Assembly (NCBI RefSeq): GCF_030696885.1 | Contig: NZ_JAUYRI010000005.1 | Location: 62,001 to 126,000, forward strand | Length of the DNA stretch: 64,000 nucleotides | Source: Thiobacillus sp. | GTDB taxonomy: Bacteria; Pseudomonadota; Gammaproteobacteria; Burkholderiales; Thiobacillaceae | Reading direction: 5' to 3' | Part shown: positions 30,548-40,400 of the stretch, piece after piece | Numbering within the stretch: position 1 is the first letter of the stretch | Layout of the letters: each line of letters opens with the position of its first letter | Translations under genes and position numbers: made by a program | The notes under the pieces: generated by a model | What the model was told of the DNA's origin: nothing | Databases searched by the model: none | Seen by the model: only the letters and a program-made list of their open reading frames with translations

Positions 30548-31660
30548 TTACTGCCCGAAGAAGGATTTCACCTTGTCCATGAACGACTGCGCGCGCGGGT
30601 TATTGTTCCGCCCTGGGCTCAGCGCCTCGAATTCCCGCAGCAATTCGCGCTGACGCTCGGACAGGTTGACCGGCGTTTCGATCTGCATGTGGCACAGGAG
30701 GTCGCCCGGCGCATTGCTGCGCACACCCTTGATGCCCTTGCCGCGCAGGCGGAACACCTTGCCCGACTGCGTCTCGGCTGGGATCTTGATCTTGGCGTGG
30801 CCTTCCAGCGTGGGGATCTCGACCTCGCCGCCGAGCGCGGCGGTGGCAAAGCTGATCGGCATTTCGCAATGCAGGTCGTCGCCGTCGCGCTTGAACACCG
30901 GGTGGTCTTTCAGGTGGATGACCACATAGAGGTCGCCCGCCGGTCCGCCGTTGACGCCGGCTTCGCCCTCGCCGCCAAGACGGATGCGGTCGCCGCTGTC
31001 GACCCCGGCGGGAATTTTCACCGACAGCGTCTTGTGCTTCTTGACGCGTCCTTCGCCGTGGCAGGCGGTGCAGGGATCGGCCACCATCTTGCCGGTTCCG
31101 CTGCAGCGCGGGCAGGTTTGCTGCACCGAGAAAAAGCCCTGCTGGATGCGCACCTGGCCGTGGCCGCCGCAGGTGGCGCAGGTGGTTGGCGTGGTGCCCG
31201 GCTTGGCGCCGCTGCCGTGGCAGGTGCCGCATTCCTCCAGCGTCGGGATGCGGATCTTGGTCTCGGTGCCACGCGCGGCTTCTTCCAGCCCGATTTCCAG
31301 GTTGTAGCGCAGGTCGGCGCCACGGTAGACGCGGTCGCGGCGATTACCGCCCGCGCCGCCGCCGAAGATGTCGCCGAAGATGTCGGAGAAGGCATCGGAA
31401 AACCCACTGCCGCCGCCACCCATGCCGGCCTGCTGGTCGACCCCGGCATGGCCGAACTGGTCGTAGGCCGCCCGCTTGTCGGCGTCGGACAGGACTTCAT
31501 AGGCCAGCTTGGCTTCCTTGAATTTTTCTTCCGCACCCTTGTCGTCCGGGTTGCGGTCGGGGTGGTGCTTCATGGCCAGCTTGCGGTAGGCCTTCTTGAT
31601 GTCTTCGTCCGAGGCATTCTTGGCGATGCCGAGGACTTCGTAGTAGTCGCGTTTTGACAT
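30548..31660 (-). CDS. dnaJ: chaperone DnaJ
   Basis: DnaJ delivers substrates to DnaK and stimulates its ATPase. The 370-residue protein has the J domain at about 1-70 with HPD (MKHHPDRNP), a G/F-rich stretch ([27 protein letters not shown]), four CxxCxGxG zinc repeats ([32 protein letters not shown]) and the C-terminal substrate-binding domains. It is the last gene of grpE-dnaK-dnaJ and is separated from dnaK by a heptamer-repeat spacer. Confidence 0.97.
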   Translation of the reverse strand: MSKRDYYEVLGIAKNASDEDIKKAYRKLAMKHHPDRNPDDKGAEEKFKEAKLAYEVLSDADKRAAYDQFGHAGVDQQAGMGGGGSGFSDAFSDIFGDIFGGGAGGNRRDRVYRGADLRYNLEIGLEEAARGTETKIRIPTLEECGTCHGSGAKPGTTPTTCATCGGHGQVRIQQGFFSVQQTCPRCSGTGKMVADPCTACHGEGRVKKHKTLSVKIPAGVDSGDRIRLGGEGEAGVNGGPAGDLYVVIHLKDHPVFKRDGDDLHCEMPISFATAALGGEVEIPTLEGHAKIKIPAETQSGKVFRLRGKGIKGVRSNAPGDLLCHMQIETPVNLSERQRELLREFEALSPGRNNNPRAQSFMDKVKSFFGQ

Positions 31661-31680
31661 GGGGTGATAAGAAAAGTGGG

Positions 31681-31774
31681 AAGGGTAAAGGGGGAAGGGT
31701 GAAAGGAAAAGGGAAAAGGGAGACTGGTTTTACCCTTCTCCCTTGAGCGCCGCAGACGCGGTCCCTTCCCCCTT
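31681..31774. repeat. array of degenerate 7-bp repeats (AAGGGNN type) in the dnaK-dnaJ spacer
   Basis: Six consecutive heptamers on the plus strand (31681-31722: AAGGGTA, AAGGGGG, AAGGGTG, AAAGGAA, AAGGGAA, AAGGGAG) are followed by oppositely oriented units at 31731-31744 (TACCCTT, CTCCCTT) and 31761-31774 (GTCCCTT, CCCCCTT). Opposed units can pair (for example 31716-31722 with 31738-31744), so the dnaK-dnaJ mRNA may fold here. It fills almost the whole 121-base gap. Confidence 0.85.
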
Positions 31775-31781
31775 CACGGAC

Positions 31782-33701
<1,920 letters not shown>

Positions 33702-33737
33702 GATGCGTTCCTTCTAAAAGAGATTGAATTGATTCAA

Positions 33738-33765
33738 ATGTGGGGGAGGTTCGGTTTATTTCAAG
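33738..33765 (-). promoter_or_regulatory. sigma-32 (RpoH) promoter upstream of dnaK
   Basis: On the minus strand CTTGAAA (33765-33759) is followed, 13 bases later, by CCCCACAT. The heat-shock consensus is CTTGAAA-(11-16)-CCCCATnT. The -10 has C for T at one position. The predicted transcript starts about 30 bases before the dnaK ATG at 33701. Confidence 0.65.
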
Positions 33766-33804
33766 GCAGCGCTACCCAAGCTCGGCCGCAGTGTCTTTCG
33801 CGGC

Positions 33805-34326
33805 TCAGCCGCCGGGGCCCTTGGCCACCATTACCAGCGCCGGCCGCAGCGTGCGCTCGTTGAGGCGGTAGCCTTTCTGCAGCACCGTCACCACGGTGTT
33901 GGCCGGCTGGTCGGACTCGACCACCTGGATCGCCTGATGCAGGTGCGGGTCGAATTTTTCGCCCAACGGGTCGATGTCGTTGAGATTGAATTTGCCGAAT
34001 GCGGCGGTCAGTTGCTTCAGCGTCAGCTCGACGCCGTCGCGGAGGTTTTCCACGCTGGGCGACTCGGCGGCGAGCGCGGCTTCCAGGCTGTCCTTCACCG
34101 CCATCAGTTCGCTGGCGAAGTTTTCCACTGCAAACTTGCGTGCCTTGTCGACGTCTTCCGCCGCGCGGCGGCGCATGTTCTCGGTTTCCGCCTTGGCGCG
34201 CAACCAGGCGTCGTGGTGCTCGGCCGCCTGCAGTTCGGCTGCCTTCAGCAGCGCTTCCAGGCTCGGCATGGTGTCTTTTTCGGGGTGCTCGCTGGCGTCG
34301 GCGTCGGTTTTGAGTTCGTCCTGCAT
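33805..34326 (-). CDS. grpE: nucleotide exchange factor GrpE
   Basis: GrpE releases ADP from DnaK. From ATG 34326 (GGAG five bases upstream) the product has 173 residues: an acidic N-terminus ([18 protein letters not shown]), a long coiled-coil helix ([21 protein letters not shown] to [20 protein letters not shown]), and the beta-wing [20 protein letters not shown]. An upstream in-frame start (34380) would lie within the sigma-32 promoter, which fixes 34326 as the start. Confidence 0.95.
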   Translation of the reverse strand: MQDELKTDADASEHPEKDTMPSLEALLKAAELQAAEHHDAWLRAKAETENMRRRAAEDVDKARKFAVENFASELMAVKDSLEAALAAESPSVENLRDGVELTLKQLTAAFGKFNLNDIDPLGEKFDPHLHQAIQVVESDQPANTVVTVLQKGYRLNERTLRPALVMVAKGPGG

Positions 34327-34355
34327 GTGGGCTCCAATTGGGTTCTCGCGAAGAC

Positions 34356-34381
34356 ATGGGGGCGCCTGCAGGCTTTTCAAG
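34356..34381 (-). promoter_or_regulatory. sigma-32 (RpoH) heat-shock promoter of grpE-dnaK-dnaJ
   Basis: On the minus strand CTTGAAA (34381-34375) and CCCCAT (34361-34356) are both exact consensus, separated by 13 bases within the usual 11-16. Expected transcription start is near 34349, about 23 bases upstream of the grpE ATG. Confidence 0.88.
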
Positions 34382-34582
34382 CCCCCGGTGCAAATTAGCG
34401 GGCGGGCCCGCTTTCAGCGGAAGACCGGAATAAAGCGGCGTGCGCTGCCGTTTTGATCAAAGGGAGGGCGAAGCATGGAACGATACTGATCGAGGGCTTC
34501 ACGCCCACCGCTGGCCGCCGTGGCGATGCGCAACGCCTCCCCGCATCAGCCGGCGTGCCTTGGATTGCGGCGCCTCTCCGGT

Positions 34583-34611
34583 TTGCCTTAACCCGGCCGC
34601 TCGATTAGAAT
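34583..34611 (+). promoter_or_regulatory. sigma-70 promoter of tRNA-Ser
   Basis: TTGCCT (34583-34588), a 17-base spacer and TAGAAT (34606-34611) place the transcript start just ahead of the tRNA at 34623. The GC-rich CGCGG after the -10 looks like a stringent discriminator. Confidence 0.7.
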
Positions 34612-34622
34612 GCGCGGCTCCC

Positions 34623-34713
34623 GGAGAGGTGGATGAGCGGTTTAAGTCGCACGCCTGGAAAGCGTGTTTAGGATAATATCCTAACGCGGGTTCGAATCCC
34701 GCCCTCTCCGCCA
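34623..34713 (+). tRNA. tRNA-Ser (anticodon GGA)
   Basis: A class II tRNA of 91 bases including encoded CCA. The acceptor stem GGAGAGG (34623-34629) pairs with CCTCTCC (34703-34709), with discriminator G. Anticodon stem CACGC/GCGTG encloses loop CTGGAAA, with GGA at 34657-34659. A long variable arm (TAGGATAATATCCTA) and TTCGAATC in the T loop confirm serine identity. It decodes UCC and UCU. Confidence 0.97.
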
Positions 34714-34912
34714 GCATTCGCGGTATCGCCTGTTTCCCGCCCCCTCAGCCGCATCTCGCGGCATTACGTTCCAGCCTTTTTACCTGAACGCCCGAATCGA
34801 GCTGCCCTGCCACGGCGCCGTCGAAATCGGCGCGTTGGTATAAATGAACTAAAATACCGACTGCCCAAACCCGCGCGTCAGCGTGCCGCCAGCGCGATCA
34901 CGCCATACAGCA

Positions 34913-35662
34913 ATGCCGAAACATGCCTATCACGGCAGGTTGTCCGTGGTCGTACCCGTCAAGAACGAGCAGGACAACGTCGAGCCGCTGGTGCGCGAAA
35001 TCGCGGCAGCACTGTCCGGCAATACTACGTTTGAAATCCTCTATATCAACGATGGCAGTACGGATGCCACGCAAGCACGTCTGCAATCGCTGAAAACCGA
35101 ATTCCCGATGCTGCGCGTGCTTCGCCACCGCGAGTCGTGCGGGCAGAGCCGGGCGGTGACCACCGGCGTAACGGCGGCGCGCTACGAATGGATCGTCACG
35201 CTCGACGGCGATGGACAGAACGATCCGGCCGACATTCCCGCGCTGCTGGCCGAATTGGCTAATCCAGCTCAACCGGCGAATCTGGAACTGCTGGCGGGCT
35301 GGCGTGCCAAGCGCAACGATACCTTCGTGCGCCGCCTGTCGTCGAAAGTCGCCAACGGCGTGCGTTCGCGCATGCTGAAGGACAACACGCCGGACACCGG
35401 CTGCGGCCTCAAGCTGTTCGCCCGCGAGACGTTTCTGCAACTGCCCAACTTCGATCACATGCATCGCTTCCTGCCGGCGCTGGTGCTGCGCAACGGTGGT
35501 GCGGTGGTGTCAGTGCCGGTATCCCACCGCGCGCGCGAACGCGGTATCTCCAAATACGGCGTGCACAACCGGCTGTGGGTGGGAATCGTCGACCTGTTCG
35601 GCGTCGCCTGGCTCCAGCGGCGGGTGCGCCTGCCGCAGATCGAGCCCGACTCCGATCTTTAA
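34913..35662 (+). CDS. family 2 glycosyltransferase, polyprenyl-phosphate sugar synthase type
   Basis: The 249 residues match DPM1/ArnC-like GT2 enzymes: LSVVVPVKNEQDNVEPLVREI, ILYINDGSTDAT, VTLDGDGQNDPADIP (the DxD-type metal site) and DTGCGLKLFARETFLQLP, then VPVSHRARERGISKYGVHNRLWVGIVDLFGVAW. Such enzymes load a sugar onto undecaprenyl phosphate in the inner leaflet. C-terminal TM helices, present in GtrB/ArnC, are absent or reduced to one weak segment. A GTG at 34883 is an alternative start. First gene of a three-gene cassette. Confidence 0.85.
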   Translation: MPKHAYHGRLSVVVPVKNEQDNVEPLVREIAAALSGNTTFEILYINDGSTDATQARLQSLKTEFPMLRVLRHRESCGQSRAVTTGVTAARYEWIVTLDGDGQNDPADIPALLAELANPAQPANLELLAGWRAKRNDTFVRRLSSKVANGVRSRMLKDNTPDTGCGLKLFARETFLQLPNFDHMHRFLPALVLRNGGAVVSVPVSHRARERGISKYGVHNRLWVGIVDLFGVAWLQRRVRLPQIEPDSDL

Positions 35663-36382
35663 ATGAAAGCGCGACTTATTTTCAAGGGTCTGGCGCTCAT
35701 ATTTAGCCTGGCTCTGCTGGGCTATCTGTTCCATACCAGCGATCTGGGTGGCAGCCTCAATGAAGCCTGGATCGATAGGCGGGTACGCGGTCATGGCGTC
35801 AGCGGTGAACTGTTGTTTTTGCTGATGGGCGGGTTGTTCACTGCCATCGGCCTGCCACGCCAGATCATCGCCTTTCTAGGCGGCTATGCTTTCAGCGTGG
35901 AAATGGGCACGCTGCTGGGCGCGATGGCGGCCTTGCTGGGTTGTATGTTGACCTTTGCTTACGCGCGTTTTTTCGGCAGAGAACTGCTGCGCGCGCGGAT
36001 GGGCGAGCGTGCCGGACGGTTTGATCGATTCATTCACGAACACCCCTTTACCATGACGGTGCTGATCCGGTTGATGCCGGTGGGCAACAACCTGCTGACC
36101 AACCTGGCCGCGGGTCTTTCGAGCATCCGACCGCTGGCTTTCTTTTCCGGCACTTTCATTGGCTATCTGCCGCAGACGCTGGTGTTTGCGCTGGTTGGCA
36201 GCGGCGTGCATATCGCGACTACGCAAAAAATCACCTTGGCCATGGCCCTGTTTGTGATTTCCGGCGCGCTGGGCGCTTATCTCTATCATCGTTTTCGCCA
36301 CGGCCAGAGCCTCGATACACGGATCGATGCCGCGCTGGACGAAACTGAACCTTCACCCGATGAATCTGAAACAAAGCTCTGA
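35663..36382 (+). CDS. VTT-domain (TVP38/TMEM64, DedA-superfamily) membrane protein
   Basis: The 239-residue protein starts directly after the glycosyltransferase stop. It has about five hydrophobic segments. The VTT core is seen in LMGGLFTAIGLPRQIIAFLGGYAFSVEMGTLLGAMAALLGC and RFIHEHPFTMTVLIRLMPVGNNLLTNLAAGLSSIRPLAFFSGTFIGYLPQTLVFALVGSG. DedA-superfamily proteins include undecaprenyl-phosphate translocases. Its position between two polyprenyl-sugar enzymes suggests it moves the carrier or the loaded lipid. Function inferred. Confidence 0.83.
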   Translation: MKARLIFKGLALIFSLALLGYLFHTSDLGGSLNEAWIDRRVRGHGVSGELLFLLMGGLFTAIGLPRQIIAFLGGYAFSVEMGTLLGAMAALLGCMLTFAYARFFGRELLRARMGERAGRFDRFIHEHPFTMTVLIRLMPVGNNLLTNLAAGLSSIRPLAFFSGTFIGYLPQTLVFALVGSGVHIATTQKITLAMALFVISGALGAYLYHRFRHGQSLDTRIDAALDETEPSPDESETKL

Positions 36383-37961
36383 CGCCTCCAGGCGGGGCCT
36401 GCTGCTGAGCCTGCTGCTGCTGGTCGTGCTGGCCGCTGTGGCGCTGTGGGTGCGCCCGCTGACCCCGATCGACGAAACGCGCTACGTCAGCGTGGCGTGG
36501 GAGATGTGGCTGCGCGGCGATTTCCTGGTGCCCTACAAGAACGGCGAGCCCTACAGTCACAAGCCGCCGTTCATGTTCTGGATGTTTCACGCCGGCTGGG
36601 CGCTGTTTGGCGTCAACGACGCGTGGCCGCGGCTGGTGATGCCGCTGTTTTCCGCCGGCGCGCTGGTGCTGACCTTCCTGCTTGCCCGCCGCCTGTGGCC
36701 GTTGCATGTCGGCCTCGGCGGGCAGGCCACGTTGATACTGGTCAGCGCGCTGCTATGGATTGTTTTTTCCACCACGGTCATGTTCGACGTGATGCTGGCG
36801 TTCTGGGTGCTGGTTGGCATGCATGGCGTGCTCGCCGCTGCCGAGGGCACGCGGCGCGGCTTCGTCATGCTGGGCATCGCCATCGGACTCGGCGTGCTGA
36901 CCAAGGGCCCGGTGATCTTGCTGAACCTGCTGCCGATCACCGTGCTGGCGCTGTGGTGGAATCCTGGCCTGAACTGGGGGCGCTGGTTCGGCGGCGTGGG
37001 GCTGGCGGTGTTGCTGGGCGCGGCGATTGCGCTGGCATGGGCGATCCCGGCGGGACATGCCGGGGGCGAAGCCTATCGCAATGCGATTTTCTGGGGGCAG
37101 ACTGCCGATCGCATGGTCGAGTCCTTCGCTCACCGGCGTCCATTCTGGTGGTATCTGCCTTTGCTGCCCTTGCTGCTGTTTCCGTGGTTCGTCTGGCCGG
37201 GCTTCTGGAAGGCGCTGGTCCATCACCGGAAAATCGGCCTGGACCGCGGCACGCGCTTTTGCCTGGCCTGGATGGTGCCGGTGTTCGTCGCGTTTTCCTT
37301 CATCAGCGGCAAGCAGCCGCATTATCTGGTGCCGATGTTCCCGGCGTTTGCCCTGCTGGCGGCGCGCGTGCTGGCTGATCGACCTTCATCCCGGGTCGGC
37401 GTGCCCGCTTTACTGACAGCGGTTTTGGGCGGTGTGCTGATGGTCGCGGCCAGCGGGCAGATCGCCGCGTTGCAGAATGAAGTCGCTGCTGTGCCACCGC
37501 TGTGGCCGGGTGCGCTGCTGGGGGTGGCGGCGCTGGCGGGCTGGGCGGGGGGCCGGCGCGGCGTGCAGCCGGTGGTGAATCTGGCGCTGCTGGGTGTGGC
37601 GGCCCTGATCGTGCTGCAGTTCACCCTGATGCAGTCGCTCAGGCCGTTCTACGACATCAAGCCGATGGCGCTGGCGATCAAAGCGGTGCAGGACGAAGGC
37701 GGACGGGTCGCCAATGACGCCAAATATCACGCCCAGTATCAGTTCCTGGGCCGGCTGGAAGCGCCGCTGGACGAACTGCAGGGCAATGAATTGGCCCCGT
37801 GGCTGGAAGCGCACCCCGATGGGTATGTGGTGATGTATCTGAAAGACAGGCAGGCGCTCGAGTCGATCCCCGCCCGCTACGGACAGGGCTATCGGGGCGG
37901 AGCGGTCGTGCTGGTAGACGCGCCGACGGCGGCCAGTTTGCTGGCCGCCCGGGTCGAATAA
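36360..37961 (+). CDS. ArnT/PMT-like GT-C glycosyltransferase (GT39/GT83 type)
   Basis: The 533-residue integral membrane protein has about 12 hydrophobic helices. The first periplasmic loop carries the catalytic acidic motif TPIDETRYVSVAWEMWLRGDF, followed by PYSHKPPFMFWMFHAGWALFGVNDAWPRLVMPLFS, which closely resembles ArnT. Enzymes of this class move a sugar from undecaprenyl phosphate to lipid A, protein or other acceptors on the periplasmic side. ATG 36360 overlaps the VTT gene by 23 bases. Sugar and acceptor are unknown: no arnA/arnB genes are present, so L-Ara4N is not supported. Confidence 0.85.
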   Translation: MNLKQSSDASRRGLLLSLLLLVVLAAVALWVRPLTPIDETRYVSVAWEMWLRGDFLVPYKNGEPYSHKPPFMFWMFHAGWALFGVNDAWPRLVMPLFSAGALVLTFLLARRLWPLHVGLGGQATLILVSALLWIVFSTTVMFDVMLAFWVLVGMHGVLAAAEGTRRGFVMLGIAIGLGVLTKGPVILLNLLPITVLALWWNPGLNWGRWFGGVGLAVLLGAAIALAWAIPAGHAGGEAYRNAIFWGQTADRMVESFAHRRPFWWYLPLLPLLLFPWFVWPGFWKALVHHRKIGLDRGTRFCLAWMVPVFVAFSFISGKQPHYLVPMFPAFALLAARVLADRPSSRVGVPALLTAVLGGVLMVAASGQIAALQNEVAAVPPLWPGALLGVAALAGWAGGRRGVQPVVNLALLGVAALIVLQFTLMQSLRPFYDIKPMALAIKAVQDEGGRVANDAKYHAQYQFLGRLEAPLDELQGNELAPWLEAHPDGYVVMYLKDRQALESIPARYGQGYRGGAVVLVDAPTAASLLAARVE

Positions 37962-37965
37962 ACGG

Positions 37966-38208
37966 TCAGGCCTCGGCGTCGCGCGGCGGCAGCACCACTT
38001 CGCGCGACGGCGATATGGTCGAGATGGCGTGCTTGAAGATCATCTGCGCGGCCTGGTCCTGGCCCTTGAGCAGCACCACGAACTGGTCGAAGGATTCGAT
38101 TCGTCCCATCAGCTTGATGCCGTTGACGAGAAACACCGACACCGGAATGCGCTCTTTGCGCAGCGTGTTGAGAAAAACGTCTTGCAGTTGATTATGTTCT
38201 TTGGCCAT
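37966..38208 (-). CDS. hfq: Hfq-family RNA chaperone, variant form
   Basis: The 80-residue protein is Hfq-like throughout: [42 protein letters not shown] (Sm1) and [16 protein letters not shown] (Sm2). Compared with the usual betaproteobacterial form, the loop between Sm1 and Sm2 is KGQDQAAQM, two residues longer than RNTVTQM, and the usual YKH is FKH. The proximal-site residues (QLQD, KHAIST) are kept. It is not next to hflX, hflK/C or miaA (miaA is at 56 kb). It may be the only Hfq or a second paralogue. Confidence 0.87.
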   Translation of the reverse strand: MAKEHNQLQDVFLNTLRKERIPVSVFLVNGIKLMGRIESFDQFVVLLKGQDQAAQMIFKHAISTISPSREVVLPPRDAEA

Positions 38209-38267
38209 GTTCGGCTCCCTGTCAGGTGAAGGCCGGTTGATGCCGGCCTTGACTCATTATTAGTCGT

Positions 38268-39059
38268 TTATTCGATTTTTGCACTGGCGCGTGCTTTGAG
38301 GATGGCATCGCGCACGCGCGTTTGCTGCACCTGCTTGACGATTTCACCGCGCACAGCGTCCAGCGGCGGGATCTGCGGCTTGCGCGTGTCGTCGAGGCGA
38401 ATGACGTGGTAGCCGAACTGGCTCTTGACCGGCGTCTTGGTGGTTTCGCCTTTTTTCAGGGTGGCCAGCGCGTCGGAAAACTCGGGGACGAACGCACGGC
38501 GGTCGGACCAGTCAAGTGCGCCGCCGTTCTTGGCAGAGCCGGTGTCGAGAGACTGTTTCTTCGCCAGATCCTCGAATTTGGCCTTCTTGCCGAGGTCGGC
38601 AATGATTTTTTTCGCTTCCGCCTCGGTCTTCACCAGGATGTGGCGGGCCCGGTATTCCGGCTCGGTGGCGCCGGCCTTGGCCTGGTCGTAGGCGGCCTGG
38701 ATTTCGGCGTCGGTCACCGGGTTGGCTTTCACGTAGTCTTCCAGATAAACCTTGGCCAGCGTGTCCATGCGGCGGATGTCGAGGCTGGCGGCGACGCGTG
38801 CGTCCTTGTCGAGGCCCTTGTCGACGGCGGCACGCGACAGCAGCTCCAGATTGACCAGCGACTCGCGCACGCGGGCGTCAAGCTCCGGCGAGTCGGGCTG
38901 GCCTTGCGCCATTTCGCGCTTGACGATGTCCGCATAGATCGGGGGAATGGCCTTGCCGTTGACGACGGCCATGGGCGCGCTCGGGGTTGCAGGGGCTTGC
39001 GCCTGCGCCAGCGGGGCGAGGGCAAGCAGGATCAGGGTGGGGAGTAAGGCAATACGCAT
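38268..39059 (-). CDS. periplasmic parvulin-type peptidyl-prolyl isomerase
   Basis: The 263 residues begin with a Sec signal peptide (MRIALLPTLILLALAPLAQAQA). A SurA_N-like helical region precedes the parvulin domain at about 130-220: YRARHILVKTEAEAKKIIADL, KKQSLDTGSAKNGGALDWSDRRAFVPEFSDAL and TKTPVKSQFGYHVIRLDDTR. It is a PpiC/PrsA-type outer-membrane-protein folding helper. It lies downstream of yciB-yciI-bolA on the same strand, as in many betaproteobacteria. Confidence 0.92.
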   Translation of the reverse strand: MRIALLPTLILLALAPLAQAQAPATPSAPMAVVNGKAIPPIYADIVKREMAQGQPDSPELDARVRESLVNLELLSRAAVDKGLDKDARVAASLDIRRMDTLAKVYLEDYVKANPVTDAEIQAAYDQAKAGATEPEYRARHILVKTEAEAKKIIADLGKKAKFEDLAKKQSLDTGSAKNGGALDWSDRRAFVPEFSDALATLKKGETTKTPVKSQFGYHVIRLDDTRKPQIPPLDAVRGEIVKQVQQTRVRDAILKARASAKIE

Positions 39060-39070
39060 TCGAGTTCCTT

Positions 39071-39334
39071 TTAGAGTTCTTCGGGGGTGAGGGCGGTGAT
39101 CGACAGCGCATGAATCTCGCGCTGCATCAGTTCGCCCATGGTTTCATACACCAGCCGGTGGCGGGCGAGGGTGGAGAGATTACGGAATCTGGGTGACACC
39201 AGTGTGAGACGGAAATGCCCGCCGCCCGAGGCAGCGCCGGCATGGCCCTTGTGCTGGGCGCTTTCGTCTTCCAGGGTGAAGGTTTCGGGCTCCAGCGCGG
39301 CCAGGCGCTCGCGGATCAGGTCGGCCGTGCTCAT
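39071..39334 (-). CDS. bolA: BolA-family protein
   Basis: From ATG 39334 the product has 87 residues. [24 protein letters not shown] leads to the invariant [23 protein letters not shown] and [29 protein letters not shown]. BolA partners monothiol glutaredoxin in Fe-S trafficking and affects cell shape. The His of HALSI is a conserved cluster ligand. The start overlaps the yciI stop (ATGA). Confidence 0.92.
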   Translation of the reverse strand: MSTADLIRERLAALEPETFTLEDESAQHKGHAGAASGGGHFRLTLVSPRFRNLSTLARHRLVYETMGELMQREIHALSITALTPEEL

Positions 39335-39633
39335 GCGGGAAAGACTTTCTTGAAAGGTTTGACGCTGACGCCGGCATAGACGCCCGCCGCCACGTAGGGA
39401 TCGGCATCGGCCCACGCCTGCGCATCGGCCAGGGTGTCGAACTCGGCGACGATCAGGCTGCCGGAAAAGCCCGCAGCACCCGGATCGGTGCTGTCGGTGT
39501 TGGGAAATGGGCCGGCCAGCAGGAGGCGGCCGGCCTGCTGCAGGGCCTGCAGGCGTTCCACATGCGCGGGACGGGCGGCAACTCGCAGATTCAGACTGTC
39601 GGGCACGTCCTGCCCGACGATGGTGTAGAACAT
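39331..39633 (-). CDS. yciI: YciI-family protein
   Basis: The 100-residue protein shows [43 protein letters not shown] and [31 protein letters not shown], the YciI dimeric alpha/beta-barrel pattern with a His-Asp pair (AHVE..., DPY). Its exact biochemical role is unknown. It sits between yciB and bolA and overlaps both. Confidence 0.92.
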   Translation of the reverse strand: MFYTIVGQDVPDSLNLRVAARPAHVERLQALQQAGRLLLAGPFPNTDSTDPGAAGFSGSLIVAEFDTLADAQAWADADPYVAAGVYAGVSVKPFKKVFPA

Positions 39634-40280
39634 TATTGCTTTTCTTCCTTGTCCAGTTTGGCCTGGTCCAGATCAGCCTGGTCCAGGTATTTGGTCAGCA
39701 TCATGCTCTGACCGACGACGAACACCAGCATCAGCCCCAGGCTACCGAACAGCTTGAAGTTGACCCACGCATCCGTCGAGAAGTTGAAGGCGACAAACAG
39801 ATTTGCAAGCCCCATGAACGCAAAAAATGCGCCCCAGCTTGCATTCAACCGACTCCAGGCGATGTCGGGAAGTTCCATCTGCTTGCCCATCAGGCTTCGG
39901 ATGACATTGCGGCCGAAGGCTGCGGCGCCAAAGATGATGGCCGCAAAAATCCAGTACAGCACGGTCGGCTTCCACTTGATGAAGCTCTCGTCGTGCAGCC
40001 ACAGGGTGGCGCCGCCGAATACCACGATGATGCCCAGCGTGACCCACAGCATGGTCTCGACCTTGTGGCCGCGCAACTTGACCCAGCCGATCTGCGCAAA
40101 GCTGGCGACGATGGCAACCAGGGTCGCGAGGTAGATGCCGGGCTTTTCGCCGGCCGCCCCGGGCTGCGGCAGGCCCACGCTCGCCATGAAGGCGCGCGTG
40201 GCTTCGACGTTGGCATCGCCGAGCTTGTAGGCGATGAAGAAGATGATGACGGGGAACAGATCGAACAGCAGTTTTTTCAT
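39633..40280 (-). CDS. yciB: inner-membrane septation protein YciB/IspA type
   Basis: The 215-residue protein starts [20 protein letters not shown] and has five to six TM helices, with [29 protein letters not shown] and [38 protein letters not shown] diagnostic of YciB. A short charged C-terminal tail ([17 protein letters not shown]) is extra. The family affects septation and envelope integrity. Its stop and the yciI start share a base. Confidence 0.93.
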   Translation of the reverse strand: MKKLLFDLFPVIIFFIAYKLGDANVEATRAFMASVGLPQPGAAGEKPGIYLATLVAIVASFAQIGWVKLRGHKVETMLWVTLGIIVVFGGATLWLHDESFIKWKPTVLYWIFAAIIFGAAAFGRNVIRSLMGKQMELPDIAWSRLNASWGAFFAFMGLANLFVAFNFSTDAWVNFKLFGSLGLMLVFVVGQSMMLTKYLDQADLDQAKLDKEEKQ

Positions 40281-40400
40281 CTGGCTTTTTATCGTTCAGG
40301 TGGCGCCTCGCCCCGTGTAATTCGGGCGGCCGCTTATTTTGCTATGATTCCCCCTCCTGACCAAGTGCTTTTGGCCCTGGTCGCCCGATCCCGATCATCG

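Noticed and set aside
38229-38250. AAGGCCGG hairpin between ppiC and hfq as an intrinsic terminator
   Set aside because: The 8-bp stem is not followed by a T run on the minus strand (CACCTGAC follows), so at most it is an mRNA structure.
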